A stretch of 64,000 nt of DNA. It comes from JAOPZW01 sp963764585. GTDB taxonomy: Bacteria > Actinomycetota > Thermoleophilia > Solirubrobacterales > Solirubrobacteraceae. The DNA lies in contig CAVXTB010000006.1 of assembly GCA_963764585.1 (NCBI GenBank), positions 1 through 64,000 on the forward strand, read 5' to 3'. The notes below the pieces were generated by a model. The model saw nothing but the letters and a program-made list of their open reading frames with translations. It was not told the DNA's origin and made no database searches. Within the stretch, counting starts at the first letter, position 1; the number at the start of each line of letters is the position of its first letter. The position numbers were made by a program, and so were the translations under genes. Shown piece by piece: positions 52,565 through 61,964 of the stretch.

Positions 52565-53962
52565 TCAATAGCTCGGCGCCGGCACCGGCGGCGCGGCCTC
52601 CTCGCGCAGCGGCGGCGGATCGGTGCGGGCGTAGCGCCGCATGAGGACGAAGTCGACGACGCCGAGGGCGAGGTACAGCGCGACGAACACCCCGAGGCTC
52701 ACGCCGATCGTGGTCGAGCTGACGCTGGGCGAGTTGGCCTGCGAGGTCTTGAGCAGGTCCTGCACGATCCACGGCTGGCGCCCCATCTCGGTGAGGATCC
52801 AGCCAAAGGTCGCCGCGAGGTATGGGAACGCCATTGCGACGATCGCCGTCCACAGGTACCAGCGCGCCTTCTCGAGCCTCCGCTTGCGATAGAGCCAGGC
52901 CCCGATCGCAGCGATCAGGAAGACCAGGACGCCGAGATACGCCATCGCCCGCATCGACCAGTACATGAGCTCGACGTTCGGCATGTAGTTGTCCTTGCCG
53001 AACTGCTTCTGCTCCTGCGCCTGGAGCTGGTTGAGGCCCTGGACCTGGCCGCTGAACGAGCCGGTGGCCATGTACGACAGGAGCCTCGGGACCGTGATCG
53101 AGACGGTCGGATTCGGGTCCTGCGAGGAGAACCCGCCTATCTGGAACAGCGAGAACCCGCACGGGTCGCACGTGTTCCACTGCGCCTCGGACGCGGCGAT
53201 CTTCATGCCCTGCGCGCTCGTGACGGTCTCGCCGAAGCGGTTGCCCACGATCAGCTGCAGGAACGAGGCCGGCACCGCGACGATCAGCGCAAGCGCCGCA
53301 GCCCGCCGGAACAGGTCGGCGTTGCGGCCGCGCAGCAGGTGCCAGCAGCTGACGCCGAGCACCACGATCGACCCGAAGATCAGGCCGGCGAGGAGCACGT
53401 GGACGTACGCGCGCAGCGCGAACTCGTTGGAGAGCAGCGCCCAGACGTCGGTGAGCTGCGCCTCGCCGTCGACGATCTTGTAGCCGACCGGATGCTGCAT
53501 CCACGAGTTGGCGACGAGGATGAAGTAGGCCGACAGCCAGGTGCCCAGCGCGGCGAGCCAGATCGTCGACAGGTGCACGCGGGGCGAGAGCCGATCCCAG
53601 CCGAAGATCCACAGCCCGAGGAACGTCGCCTCCAGGAAGAACGCGGCGAGCCCCTCGATAGCCAGCGGCGCGCCGAAGACGCCGCCGACGTAGTTCGAGT
53701 ACACCGACCAGTTCATCCCGAACTGGAACTCCTGGACCAGTCCGGTCGCCACGCCGATGGCGAAGTTGATGAGCAGCAGCGTTCCGAAGAAGCGCGTCAG
53801 CCGCAGCCACGCGTCGACGCCGGTGCGGTACCAGATCGTCTGCATGATGGCGACGAGCGGCGCCAGGCCGAGCGTCAGGGGGACGAACAGGAAGTGGTAG
53901 ATCGAGGTGGTCGCGAACTGTGCGCGCGCCAGGTCGACCGTGCTGGCGGCGAGTGGCGTCAC
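52565..53962 (-). CDS. cydA: cytochrome bd quinol oxidase subunit I
   Basis: This 465-residue subunit carries the three haems. It shows ARAQFATTSIYHFLFVPLTL (haem ligand His23), GLVQEFQFGMNWSVYSNYVG, and the quinol loop with GMKIAASEAQWNTC; the loop is the short-Q type. GWILTEMGRQPWIVQDLLKT is also diagnostic, and Met in VELMYWSMRAM is the expected second haem b558 ligand. A Cys-x3-Cys pair (CDPC) follows the Q-loop Lys/Glu. The GTG start overlaps the NDH-2 stop (GTGA), so translation is coupled. Confidence 0.97.
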   Translation of the reverse strand: MTPLAASTVDLARAQFATTSIYHFLFVPLTLGLAPLVAIMQTIWYRTGVDAWLRLTRFFGTLLLINFAIGVATGLVQEFQFGMNWSVYSNYVGGVFGAPLAIEGLAAFFLEATFLGLWIFGWDRLSPRVHLSTIWLAALGTWLSAYFILVANSWMQHPVGYKIVDGEAQLTDVWALLSNEFALRAYVHVLLAGLIFGSIVVLGVSCWHLLRGRNADLFRRAAALALIVAVPASFLQLIVGNRFGETVTSAQGMKIAASEAQWNTCDPCGFSLFQIGGFSSQDPNPTVSITVPRLLSYMATGSFSGQVQGLNQLQAQEQKQFGKDNYMPNVELMYWSMRAMAYLGVLVFLIAAIGAWLYRKRRLEKARWYLWTAIVAMAFPYLAATFGWILTEMGRQPWIVQDLLKTSQANSPSVSSTTIGVSLGVFVALYLALGVVDFVLMRRYARTDPPPLREEAAPPVPAPSY

Positions 53963-55272
53963 GGCGCCGCGGTGACGGGCTCCGGCACCGTGTCCTCGCC
54001 CCAGTCGATGCGCGCGGCGTCGGAGCGGTCGAGCACCTGCGGGCCCCGCTCCTTGGAGAAGTAGTCCCAGCCCCAGGAGACGAACGCGTCGATCCGGTTG
54101 CGCACGCCGGTCATGAGCATGGCATGGACGCCGAGCCATGCCGAGAACGCGATCGTCCCGTGCAGCTCGTGGCGGTGCGCCCCGACCTCCGCGATCGCCG
54201 CGCCACGGCCGATCATCGCCATGATGCCCTTGTCGTGGTAGTGGAAGGGCTTGCGCGGCTTGTCGCTGAAGTCGGCCAGGAGGTTGTCCGCCGCCCACGC
54301 GCCGCTCTGCAACGCCACCGAGCCGAGTTGCGGATGGGTCATGCCGTCGGGGCTGGGGATGTTGGCGACGTCGCCGATCGCGTAGACGCCGGGCGCGCCG
54401 TCGACGGTGAGGTCGGGCAGCACGTCGATGCGTCCTCCGCGGCCCTGCGCGACGCCGGCCGCGCCGGCCACCGCCGGCGCCTTGATGCCGCCGCCCCAGA
54501 CGACGCAGCGCGTCTTGATGATCGTGCCGTCGGCGAGCGTGACGTGGCCGGGCCCGATCTCGGTGACCGCTACGCCGAGATGCAGCTGCACGCCCTTGCG
54601 GCCCAGGACCTTCGCCACGTAGTCGTGCGCCTCGTCGGAGAACGCTCCGAGCAGCGTGTGGCCGAGGTCGACGATGTGGATCTGCGCGGCCGTCACGGCG
54701 AGCTCGTGGTACTCGGCGGCCATGGTCTGCTGGATCAGGTCCGCGAGGGCTCCCGCGAACTCCACGCCGGTCGGCCCGCCGCCGATCACGACGAAGTTCA
54801 GCGCGCCCTGGTCGAGCACCGACGGATCGCGGTCGGCCTCCTCGAAGACGGCGAGGATGCGCGAGCGCAGCCGCTGGGCGTGGTCGAGGCAGTAGAGCGG
54901 GAAGGCGTGCTCGTCGGCGCCGGCCGTGCGGAAGAAGTTCGGCTGCGATCCGGCCGCGAGGACGACCGCGTCGCCGGCGAAGTGGTCGCCGTCGGCGGTC
55001 GTGACGGTGTGCGTCGCCGGATCGACCGAAGCGGCCTCCGCGAGCTTGACGTCGACGTTGAGATCGTCGTTGAACAGCTTGCGCAGCGAGTACGCGATGT
55101 CGCTGGAGGCCAGCTGCGACGTCGCGACCTGGTAGAGCAGCGGCTGGAACTGGTGGTAGTTGTTGCGGTCGATCAGCGTGACGCGCACGTCGTCGTGGGG
55201 CGCGAGGCGCCGGGCGCAGCCGACCCCGGCGAAGCCCCCGCCGACGACGACGACATGGTGCTCAGCCGACAT
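53959..55272 (-). CDS. ndh: type II NADH dehydrogenase (NDH-2)
   Basis: This 437-residue flavoprotein has two Rossmann folds: HHVVVVGGGFAGVGCARRLA for FAD and FVVIGGGPTGVEFAGALADL for NADH. The FAD-closing motif GVYAIGDVANIPSPDG is present, and the C-terminal amphipathic/membrane part reads HGTIAFSAWLGVHAMLMTGV. It oxidises NADH and reduces quinone without pumping protons. Coupled overlap with cydA (4 bases) ties it to the bd oxidase; its start overlaps the GMC gene by 11 bases. Confidence 0.9.
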   Translation of the reverse strand: MSAEHHVVVVGGGFAGVGCARRLAPHDDVRVTLIDRNNYHQFQPLLYQVATSQLASSDIAYSLRKLFNDDLNVDVKLAEAASVDPATHTVTTADGDHFAGDAVVLAAGSQPNFFRTAGADEHAFPLYCLDHAQRLRSRILAVFEEADRDPSVLDQGALNFVVIGGGPTGVEFAGALADLIQQTMAAEYHELAVTAAQIHIVDLGHTLLGAFSDEAHDYVAKVLGRKGVQLHLGVAVTEIGPGHVTLADGTIIKTRCVVWGGGIKAPAVAGAAGVAQGRGGRIDVLPDLTVDGAPGVYAIGDVANIPSPDGMTHPQLGSVALQSGAWAADNLLADFSDKPRKPFHYHDKGIMAMIGRGAAIAEVGAHRHELHGTIAFSAWLGVHAMLMTGVRNRIDAFVSWGWDYFSKERGPQVLDRSDAARIDWGEDTVPEPVTAAP

Positions 55273-56848
55273 GTGCGTGCTCCACTTCGGTTCGCGGCGC
55301 GCCCATGCGCTCGAGCAGGTGGTCCCCGACGCGCACCGCGTTGGCCATCGCGGTCAGCGCCGGGTTCACCGCGCCGATGCTGGGGAAGAAGCTCGTGTCG
55401 ACGACGTAGAGGTTGTCGACCTCGTGCGCGCGGCAGTCGGTGTTCAGGACCGACATGGCGGGGTCCGCGCCGAACCGGCAGGTGCCGGCCTGATGCGCGC
55501 AGCCGGCGACCGGGATGTCGTTCTTGAGGTAGGCATGGCGCGGGAGCAGGTGGTCGTGCTGCATCCCGAGGTCCTTGAGCATCAGCTTGAGCTCGTGCAG
55601 CAGCCGCTTCTTGGGCACGTCGTTCGTCGCCTCGTACGCCAGCGCGATGTTGCCGTCGTCGCGCAGCGTCACGCGGTTCTCGGGCAGTGGGAGATCCTCG
55701 ACCGAGAGCCAGAAGTCGACGGCGTGGCGCGCCACCTTCTCGAGCGTCCACTCGGGCGCGAGCTTCGTCTGCAGCGGCTTCTCGCCGCGGTACATCTCGG
55801 CCTGGGACTTGCCGACCATCTGGATGTTGCCCAGCGGGTAGTCGACGTCGTCGGTGCCGAAGTAGAAGTCGTTGACGCCGAGCGTCTTCTGGAACACCGT
55901 GGGATTGGGCTCCCTGGAGAGCGCCAGCACGGCGACGCAGTTGTGGAACATGTAGTTGCGCCCGACCTGGTCGGACCCGTTGGCCAGCCCGCGCGGATGG
56001 GCGTCGCTGGCCGACGCGAGCAGGAGCTTGGCGCTGTTCGCCGCGCCGCACGACACCACGACGAGGTCGCCGGTATGCGTGTCTCGCGCGCCGTCGTGGT
56101 CGACGACGACGCCGGTGACGGCGGTGCCGGCGTCGTTGGTCTCGAGCCGCACGACCTCGGCGTTCGTCATCAGCGTGACGTTCGGGTGCTCGAGCGCCGG
56201 GCGCACGCCGAGCACCTCCGCGTCGGACTTCGCGTGCACGAGGCACGGGAAGCCGTCGCACGTCGAGCAGCGCACGCACGCGCTGTACGGCATGTTCGCC
56301 TCGTCGAGCATGACGCCGCACGGCGCATGGAACGGGCGGTGCCCGGCCGCCGCGAGGTCGTCGGACAGCTGCTGGATGCGCGGCTCGTGGCTGACCGCCG
56401 GGAACGGGTACGGCGCGCTGGCGGGCGGCTCGGTCGGGTCCTCGCCGCGCGCGCCGTGCACGTGGTAGAGCTGCTCGGCCTTCGTGTAGTACGGCTCCAT
56501 CTCGTCGTAGGAGATGGGCCAGGCCGGCGAGATGCCGTCGTGGTGGCGCAGCTCGCCGAAGTCCTCGGCGCGCAGGCGATACAGGGCGGCGCCGTACAGC
56601 TTCGTGGCGCCGCCGACGCAGTAGTGCACCTGGGGCTGGAAGGGCTTGCCCTTGCCGTCGTACCACGTGTCCTCGGAGACGTAGCGGTTGTCGACGAAGA
56701 CGTCCCGCGCGAGCCAGTTCTGCGGCTCGCGCGGGAGCCAGTCGCCGCGTTCGAGCAGGAGGATGCGCTTGCCCGACGGGGCGAGGCGCCGGACCAGGGT
56801 CCCTCCGCCGGCACCGGATCCGATCACGATCACGTCGTAGTCACTCAT
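55262..56848 (-). CDS. GMC-family oxidoreductase
   Basis: This 528-residue flavoenzyme starts at ATG 56848 with GGAGGAG about 9 bases upstream. It has the FAD loop DYDVIVIGSGAGGGTLVRRL, the GMC region VHYCVGGATKLYGAALYRLR, and GTCRFGADPAMSVLNTDCRA, with the C-terminal catalytic stretch VDTSFFPSIGAVNPALTAMA. Related enzymes oxidise alcohols and sugars (glucose, gluconate, choline) and may pass electrons to quinone or cytochromes. It has no signal peptide, and the substrate is unknown. It lies between zwf (55 bases) and ndh (overlapping). Confidence 0.87.
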   Translation of the reverse strand: MSDYDVIVIGSGAGGGTLVRRLAPSGKRILLLERGDWLPREPQNWLARDVFVDNRYVSEDTWYDGKGKPFQPQVHYCVGGATKLYGAALYRLRAEDFGELRHHDGISPAWPISYDEMEPYYTKAEQLYHVHGARGEDPTEPPASAPYPFPAVSHEPRIQQLSDDLAAAGHRPFHAPCGVMLDEANMPYSACVRCSTCDGFPCLVHAKSDAEVLGVRPALEHPNVTLMTNAEVVRLETNDAGTAVTGVVVDHDGARDTHTGDLVVVSCGAANSAKLLLASASDAHPRGLANGSDQVGRNYMFHNCVAVLALSREPNPTVFQKTLGVNDFYFGTDDVDYPLGNIQMVGKSQAEMYRGEKPLQTKLAPEWTLEKVARHAVDFWLSVEDLPLPENRVTLRDDGNIALAYEATNDVPKKRLLHELKLMLKDLGMQHDHLLPRHAYLKNDIPVAGCAHQAGTCRFGADPAMSVLNTDCRAHEVDNLYVVDTSFFPSIGAVNPALTAMANAVRVGDHLLERMGAPRTEVEHAHVG

Positions 56849-56903
56849 CAGCTGAACTCCTCCAGCCGCTCGGGGCGGCCTCGAGCTTCCTCGTTGACGG
56901 CAC

Positions 56904-58343
56904 TCACGAGGCCACCCACGGCTCGTGCCAGCGGCCCTCACCGGCAAGGAGCCGGTCCGCCTCCGCAGGTCCCCACGAACCCTTCGCGTATGGGTTCACC
57001 GGCGGCGGCGCGTCGAGCAATGGCTGCATGATCCGCCAGGTCTCCTCGACGCCGTCCTGCCGCGTGAAGCGGGTCTGGTCGCCGCGTAACGCGGCCGACA
57101 GCAGCACCTCGTACGGGGTCGGGCCCTCGCCGCCCTCGTCGGCGAACTCCATGTCGAGGCTGATCTGCTCGGGGTCGATGGAGTCGCCCCGCTGGGCCTC
57201 GACGAGCAGCCGGACGCCCGTCGCCGGGTCGAGCTTCACCACGAGCTGCATCGGCTCGGGCTCGCGTGCTCGCGCGATGTGGAAGCCCATCCGCGGCGGG
57301 CGCTGGAAGACCAGACGCAGCTCGGTCTGCGTGATCGGCATGTGCTTGCCGGTGCGGATGAAGATCGGCACGCCCGACCAGCGCCAGTTGTCGATGTTCA
57401 GCTGCAGCGCTGCGTAGGTCTCGGTCGTCGAGTCTGCGGCGACCCCATCGATGTCGCGGTAGCCGTCGTATTGGCCGCGGACGTATTGGGCCGGATCGGC
57501 CGGCGGGATCGCGCGGAACAGGGTGTGGAGCGCGTCCTTGAGCGTCTCCGCCTCCCGGCCGGACGGCACCTCCATCGTGGCGGCCCCGACCACCTGCATG
57601 AGGTGGTTGACGACGACGTCGCGCAACGCGCCGACCGGGTCGTAGAAGTGCCCACGGTCCTCGACGCCGAAGGCCTCGGCCATCGTGATCTGCACCGAGG
57701 CGACGTGGTGGCGGTTCCAGATCGGCTCGAGCGCCGCGTTCGCGAAGCGCAGGTAGAGGACCTCCGCCACGCCCATCTTCCCGAGGAAGTGGTCGATCCG
57801 GTACAGCTGCGACTCGTCGAGGTATTGGTGGACCTCGTCGTTGAGCGCGCGCGCCGATTCGAGGTCATGGCCGAACGGCTTCTCGACGACCACTCGCGCC
57901 CCCGCGGTCAGGCCGGCGCCGGCGAGGCCCTTGATGACGTTGCCGAAGAGGAACGGCGGGATCTCGAGGTAGAAGACCGGAGTCCGGACGTCGCCGATCG
58001 CCGCAGCGAGGCGCTCGAACGTCTCGCCGTCGGCGAAGTCACCCGACAGGTAGGACAGCCTTCCCGCGAGGCGCTGGAACACCGCCTCGTCCAGCGTCTC
58101 GCCGGTGCCCTCGATCGACGTGCGTGCGCGCTCGCGCAGGTCGTCGACCGTCCAGTCGTCGACCGCCACGCCTACGATCGGGCAGCTCAAGAGGCCGCGC
58201 CGCTCGAGGCGGTACAGCGATCTGAAGGTCATCACCTTGGCCAGGTCGCCGGTGATCCCGAACACCACGAAGACATCGGCCGGCCGTGGTTCGCCGGTCG
58301 CCGTCGGTGCGGTGCGCGCTTGGGGAGTGACTGCGGTAGTCAT
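56904..58343 (-). CDS. zwf: glucose-6-phosphate 1-dehydrogenase
   Basis: This 479-residue enzyme oxidises glucose-6-phosphate to the lactone with NADP or NAD. It has VVFGITGDLAKVMTFRSLYR, the substrate motif YRIDHFLGKMGVAEVLYLRF, VVVEKPFGHDLESA, and the SIDPEQISLDMEFADEG region near the C-terminus. ATG 58343 lies 93 bases from the divergent truA. First gene of a same-strand run with the GMC, NDH-2 and cyd genes. Confidence 0.95.
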   Translation of the reverse strand: MTTAVTPQARTAPTATGEPRPADVFVVFGITGDLAKVMTFRSLYRLERRGLLSCPIVGVAVDDWTVDDLRERARTSIEGTGETLDEAVFQRLAGRLSYLSGDFADGETFERLAAAIGDVRTPVFYLEIPPFLFGNVIKGLAGAGLTAGARVVVEKPFGHDLESARALNDEVHQYLDESQLYRIDHFLGKMGVAEVLYLRFANAALEPIWNRHHVASVQITMAEAFGVEDRGHFYDPVGALRDVVVNHLMQVVGAATMEVPSGREAETLKDALHTLFRAIPPADPAQYVRGQYDGYRDIDGVAADSTTETYAALQLNIDNWRWSGVPIFIRTGKHMPITQTELRLVFQRPPRMGFHIARAREPEPMQLVVKLDPATGVRLLVEAQRGDSIDPEQISLDMEFADEGGEGPTPYEVLLSAALRGDQTRFTRQDGVEETWRIMQPLLDAPPPVNPYAKGSWGPAEADRLLAGEGRWHEPWVAS

Positions 58344-58436
58344 GCTCCGCCCTTTCGGCCGGTTATCGCGCCGCACATGCTGTCCCCGGGCGGGCCCGAG
58401 GTCATCACCCGATGCGCATGAAAGACTCGCGCGTTC

Positions 58437-59153
58437 GTGACGGCGCGCCTGGACCTCGAATACGACGGGACCGCGTTCGCCGGCTGGGCCAGGCAGCCAG
58501 GGCTGCGCACGATCCAGGGTGAGCTCGAGCAGGCGCTCGCGACGCTGCTGCACCGCGAGGTGGCGCTGACCGTCGCCGGGCGCACCGACCGCGGGGTGCA
58601 CGCGTGGGGGCAGGTCGCCTCCTACGAGGGCGAGCCCGCCGACGCCGGTGCGCTGAACGCGCTGACCGGCCCGGATGTCGGCGTGCTCGCCTGCACGGCG
58701 GCGGACGACGGCTTCGACGCGCGCCGCCACGCGCGCTCGCGCACCTACTGCTACCGCGTGCTCGCGCGCCGCACGCCGTCGCCCTTCGAGCGCCGCCGCG
58801 CGCTGTGGTGGCCGCATCGCGTGGACGCCGAGGCGCTGCGCGCGTGCGCCGCGGCGCTCGTCGGCACGCACGACTTCACCGCCTTCACGCCCACCCAGAC
58901 CGACCACGTGCGCTTCCGGCGCGACGTCCTCGACGCGCGCTGGGAGGCCATCGGCGACGTGCTCGAGCTCTGGATCACCGCCGACACGTTCATGCGCCAC
59001 ATGAACCGCGTGCTGGTCGGGACGATGCTCGAGGTCGCCGGCGGCCGGCGCTCGCTTGACTCCTTCGCGACGCTGCTGACCGGGCGCCCGCGCGCCGAGG
59101 CGGGGGAGACGGCGCCCGCCCACGGGCTGTACCTCGCGGCCGTCGCTTACTAG
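58437..59153 (+). CDS. truA: tRNA pseudouridine synthase A
   Basis: This 238-residue enzyme makes pseudouridine at tRNA positions 38-40. It has LDLEYDGTAFAGWARQPGLR, the catalytic Asp51 in VAGRTDRGVHAWGQV, and FRRDVLDARWEAIGDVLELW then FMRHMNRVLVGTMLEVAGGR. GTG start. truA usually follows rplQ directly; here 13.7 kb of other genes separate them. Its last 4 bases overlap the convergent aldo/keto reductase. Confidence 0.95.
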   Translation: MTARLDLEYDGTAFAGWARQPGLRTIQGELEQALATLLHREVALTVAGRTDRGVHAWGQVASYEGEPADAGALNALTGPDVGVLACTAADDGFDARRHARSRTYCYRVLARRTPSPFERRRALWWPHRVDAEALRACAAALVGTHDFTAFTPTQTDHVRFRRDVLDARWEAIGDVLELWITADTFMRHMNRVLVGTMLEVAGGRRSLDSFATLLTGRPRAEAGETAPAHGLYLAAVAY

Positions 59154-60100
59154 CCGGCGATCGTCGCGAGGTCGTCGTCGGAGAGCTCGACGTTGCCCGC
59201 GGCGAGCAGCGGATCGATCTGGTCGGGCTTGCGGAAGCCGACGATCGAGCCGTGGATCGCGGGGTGGTGCAGCGTCCAGGCGACCGCGATGGCACCGGGC
59301 GTCGTGTCGTGGCGGTCGGCCACCGCGCGGAGGCGCTCGACGAGGGCGAGGTTGCGCGAGAGCTCGGGCTCCTGGAAGCGCGGGTCGTGCTTGCGCCAGT
59401 CGTTGTCGGGCAGCGCGGCGATCCGCTGCGCGGTCATCGCGCCGCTCAGCAGGCCCGAGGCCATCGGCGAGTAGGTCACCACGCCGATGCCCTCCTCCTG
59501 CACGAACGGGAGGATCTCGTCCTCGACGGCGCGCTCGAGCAGCGAGTACGGCGGCTGCAGCGTCTCGACCGGCGCGATCGCCTGCGCGCGGCGCAGCTGC
59601 GCGACGTCGAAGTTCGAGACGCCGATGTGGCGCACGAGCCCCTCGGACTTCAGCTCGGCGAAGGTCGTCCACGCCTCCTCGACGTCCTCGTCGGGATCGG
59701 GCCAGTGGATCTGGTAGACGTCGATGGCGTCGAGCTGCAGGCGCGACAGGCTCGCCTCGACCTCGCGCCGGATGGAGTCGCGCTTGAGGCTGTGCGCGAC
59801 GCCGCCGTCCTTCTCGTACAGCGACGCCTTCGTGAAGACGTACGGCCGCTCCTCGAGGCCCTGCAGCGCGCGGCCGATGACCTCCTCGGAGTGCCCGAGC
59901 CCGTAGATGGGGGCGGTGTCGACCCAGTTGATGCCGAGGTCGACGGCGTGGCGGATCGCCGCGATCGACTCCTCGTCGTCCTGGGCGCCCCAGGCGTGCC
60001 ACCAGCCCGTGCCGCCGATCGCCCACGCGCCGAAGCCGACCCGGCTGATCACCATGCCGGTTGCGCCCAGCTCGACTGTTCTGATTGTCGTGCGTTCCAC
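59150..60100 (-). CDS. aldo/keto reductase
   Basis: This 316-residue TIM-barrel NADPH-dependent reductase begins at GTG 60100 (VERTTIRTVELGATGM). Catalytic residues are visible: Asp and Tyr in NWVDTAPIYGLGHSEEVIGR, Lys in YVFTKASLYEK and His in YQIHWPDPDE. The cofactor end IVGFRKPDQIDPLLAA is present. Substrate unknown. Last gene of a run epimerase - aldo/keto reductase - aldo/keto reductase, 20 bases after the previous gene. Confidence 0.88.
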   Translation of the reverse strand: MERTTIRTVELGATGMVISRVGFGAWAIGGTGWWHAWGAQDDEESIAAIRHAVDLGINWVDTAPIYGLGHSEEVIGRALQGLEERPYVFTKASLYEKDGGVAHSLKRDSIRREVEASLSRLQLDAIDVYQIHWPDPDEDVEEAWTTFAELKSEGLVRHIGVSNFDVAQLRRAQAIAPVETLQPPYSLLERAVEDEILPFVQEEGIGVVTYSPMASGLLSGAMTAQRIAALPDNDWRKHDPRFQEPELSRNLALVERLRAVADRHDTTPGAIAVAWTLHHPAIHGSIVGFRKPDQIDPLLAAGNVELSDDDLATIAG

Positions 60101-60120
60101 GGATGTGAACGCTAACACGG

Positions 60121-61101
60121 TCAGTCGTGGCCGATGACGGGATGCGGCAGATACGGCTCCTCGAGGCGCGCGACGACGTCGTGGGAGAGGGTCAGCTCGG
60201 CCGCCGCGAGCGCGTCCTCGAGGTGCTCGAGCTTCGTCGCGCCGACGATCGGCGCGGTGACGCCGGGCTTGTGCAGCAGCCAGGCCAGCGCCAGCCGTGC
60301 GGGCGCGACGCCCTCGTCGCCGGCGACGGTGCCGAGGTTGTCGATGACGTCGAAGTCCTCGGGGCGCCCGTAGAGCACGTCCTGGAACCCGTCGGTCTCG
60401 GCGCGGGTCGTGCGGCGCTCGCCCTCGCGGGTGCGCGTCCCGGTCAGGAAGCCGCGGGCCAGCGGGCTCCACGGGATGACCCCGATGCCGTCGTTGATGC
60501 AGAGCGGGATCATCTCGCGCTCCTCCTCGCGGTAGAGGAGGTTGTAGTGGTTCTGCATCGAGACGAAGCGCGTCCAGCCGTTGCGCTCGGCGACGTGCTG
60601 GGCGCGGGCGAACTGCCACGCGTACATGCTGCTGGCGCCGATGTAGCGCGCCTTGCCGGCCCGCACCACGTCGTGCAGCGCCTCCATCGTCTCCTCGATC
60701 GGCGTCTCCCTGTCCCAGCGGTGGATCTGGTAGAGGTCGACGTAGTCCATGCCCAGCCGCTGCAGCGAGGCGTCGATGGCGGCGAGGATGTGCTTGCGCG
60801 ACAGCCCGCGGCCGTTGGGACCGGGCGTCATCGGGCCGTTGACCTTGGTCGCGATGACGACCTCGTCGCGCGCGAGGAGCTTGCCGACCAGCCGCCCGGT
60901 CGCAATCTCGCTGGCGCCGCCCGAGTAGACGTCGGCGGTGTCGAAGAAGGTGACGCCGCCCTCGACCGCGCGGCGGACGATCGGCTCGGCCGCCGCCTCG
61001 TCGAGCACCCACGGGCGATCGGAGTCGTTGCCGTAGCTCATCATGCCCAGGCACACGCGCGAGACGTGCAGGCCGGTGGCGCCGAGTCTGACCTGGTCCA
61101 T
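60121..61101 (-). CDS. aldo/keto reductase
   Basis: This 326-residue TIM-barrel reductase has RLGATGLHVSRVCLGMMSYG, the Asp/Tyr pair in TFFDTADVYSGGASEIATGR, Lys in EVVIATKVNGPM and His in YQIHRWDRETPIEETMEAL. IVGATKLEHLEDALAAAEL closes the cofactor site. It resembles the YajO/YccK-like group that reduces sugars and aldehydes. Its ATG overlaps the epimerase stop by one base (TGATG), so the two are translationally coupled. Confidence 0.9.
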   Translation of the reverse strand: MDQVRLGATGLHVSRVCLGMMSYGNDSDRPWVLDEAAAEPIVRRAVEGGVTFFDTADVYSGGASEIATGRLVGKLLARDEVVIATKVNGPMTPGPNGRGLSRKHILAAIDASLQRLGMDYVDLYQIHRWDRETPIEETMEALHDVVRAGKARYIGASSMYAWQFARAQHVAERNGWTRFVSMQNHYNLLYREEEREMIPLCINDGIGVIPWSPLARGFLTGTRTREGERRTTRAETDGFQDVLYGRPEDFDVIDNLGTVAGDEGVAPARLALAWLLHKPGVTAPIVGATKLEHLEDALAAAELTLSHDVVARLEEPYLPHPVIGHD

Positions 61102-61964
61102 CAGAAGAGCTCCCTCCACGTGAAGTCCGGCGAGTAGCCGAGCATCGCCCTCGCCTTGTCGATGCCCAGCAGCGTGCCGTGCTCGGCCACGCCGTCTGCG
61201 ACGGGGACGCTTGGGAAGACCTCGGCCATCAGGTCGCGGCTCGGGCGCTTCATGACGGTGTCGGCCGCGGCGATGATGAACGCCTCGGCGCCGGCGACGT
61301 CGGCCTCCAGCGCGCGGCGCACGCTCTGGCCGACGTGGCTCTCGTCGACGTAGCCCCACAGGTTCCACTTGCGCAGCAGCGGGTCGTCCCAGAACGACGG
61401 GAAGCGCTCGTAGTCGGCGCGCTCCATGACGTTGGAGAAGCGCAGGCCGACGAACGGGATCCCGCTCCAGCGGTGGAACTGGCGCGCCATCTCCTCGCCG
61501 AGGACCTTCGAGAGCGCGTAGGAGGACTCGGGGCGCAGCTCGTGGCGCTCGTCGATCGGCGCGTAGTCGGGCGGCTGGTCGAAGGGAAGGCCGAGCGTCG
61601 TCTCGCTCGACGCCCAGACCACGCGCTTCAGGCCCAGGCGCGCAGCCGCCGCGAACACCGTGTGCGTGCTGGTGATGTTCGTGCGGAACACGCGGTCGGG
61701 CGTGGCGTGGACGGGCGAGGGGATCGCGGCCAGGTGCACGACGGCCTCGATCCCGGGCAGCCGCTCGCCGCCGCTGAGCGCCTCGAGCGTCTGCCCGAAG
61801 TCGGTCAGGTCGGCGAGCAGCAACGGCGCGGGGGAGTCGGGCGAGCACGAGTCCGCCGACGCCACGACGTCGACGTTGAGCACCTCGTGGCCGTGCTCGA
61901 GCAGGTCTCTGACGACGGCGCGGCCGGCCTTGCCGCTGCCGCCGGTGACGGCGATCTTGGTCAT
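61101..61964 (-). CDS. NAD-dependent epimerase/dehydratase (extended SDR)
   Basis: This 287-residue protein has the SDR glycine motif TKIAVTGGSGKAGRAVVRDL and the catalytic Ser and YALSK Tyr-Lys in RVVWASSETTLGL and SYALSKVLGEEMARQF. GIPFVGLRFSNVMERADYER is also typical. It resembles uronate-dehydrogenase-like and sugar-nucleotide-modifying SDRs. With the two downstream aldo/keto reductases a role in sugar or sugar-acid oxidation/reduction is likely, but no substrate can be set. ATG preceded by AAAGGA. Confidence 0.88.
   Translation of the reverse strand: MTKIAVTGGSGKAGRAVVRDLLEHGHEVLNVDVVASADSCSPDSPAPLLLADLTDFGQTLEALSGGERLPGIEAVVHLAAIPSPVHATPDRVFRTNITSTHTVFAAAARLGLKRVVWASSETTLGLPFDQPPDYAPIDERHELRPESSYALSKVLGEEMARQFHRWSGIPFVGLRFSNVMERADYERFPSFWDDPLLRKWNLWGYVDESHVGQSVRRALEADVAGAEAFIIAAADTVMKRPSRDLMAEVFPSVPVADGVAEHGTLLGIDKARAMLGYSPDFTWRELF

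Noticed and set aside
59150..61964. Two adjacent aldo/keto reductases as a recent duplication
   Set aside because: They differ widely along their length and belong to different subgroups; simple tandem duplication is not supported.
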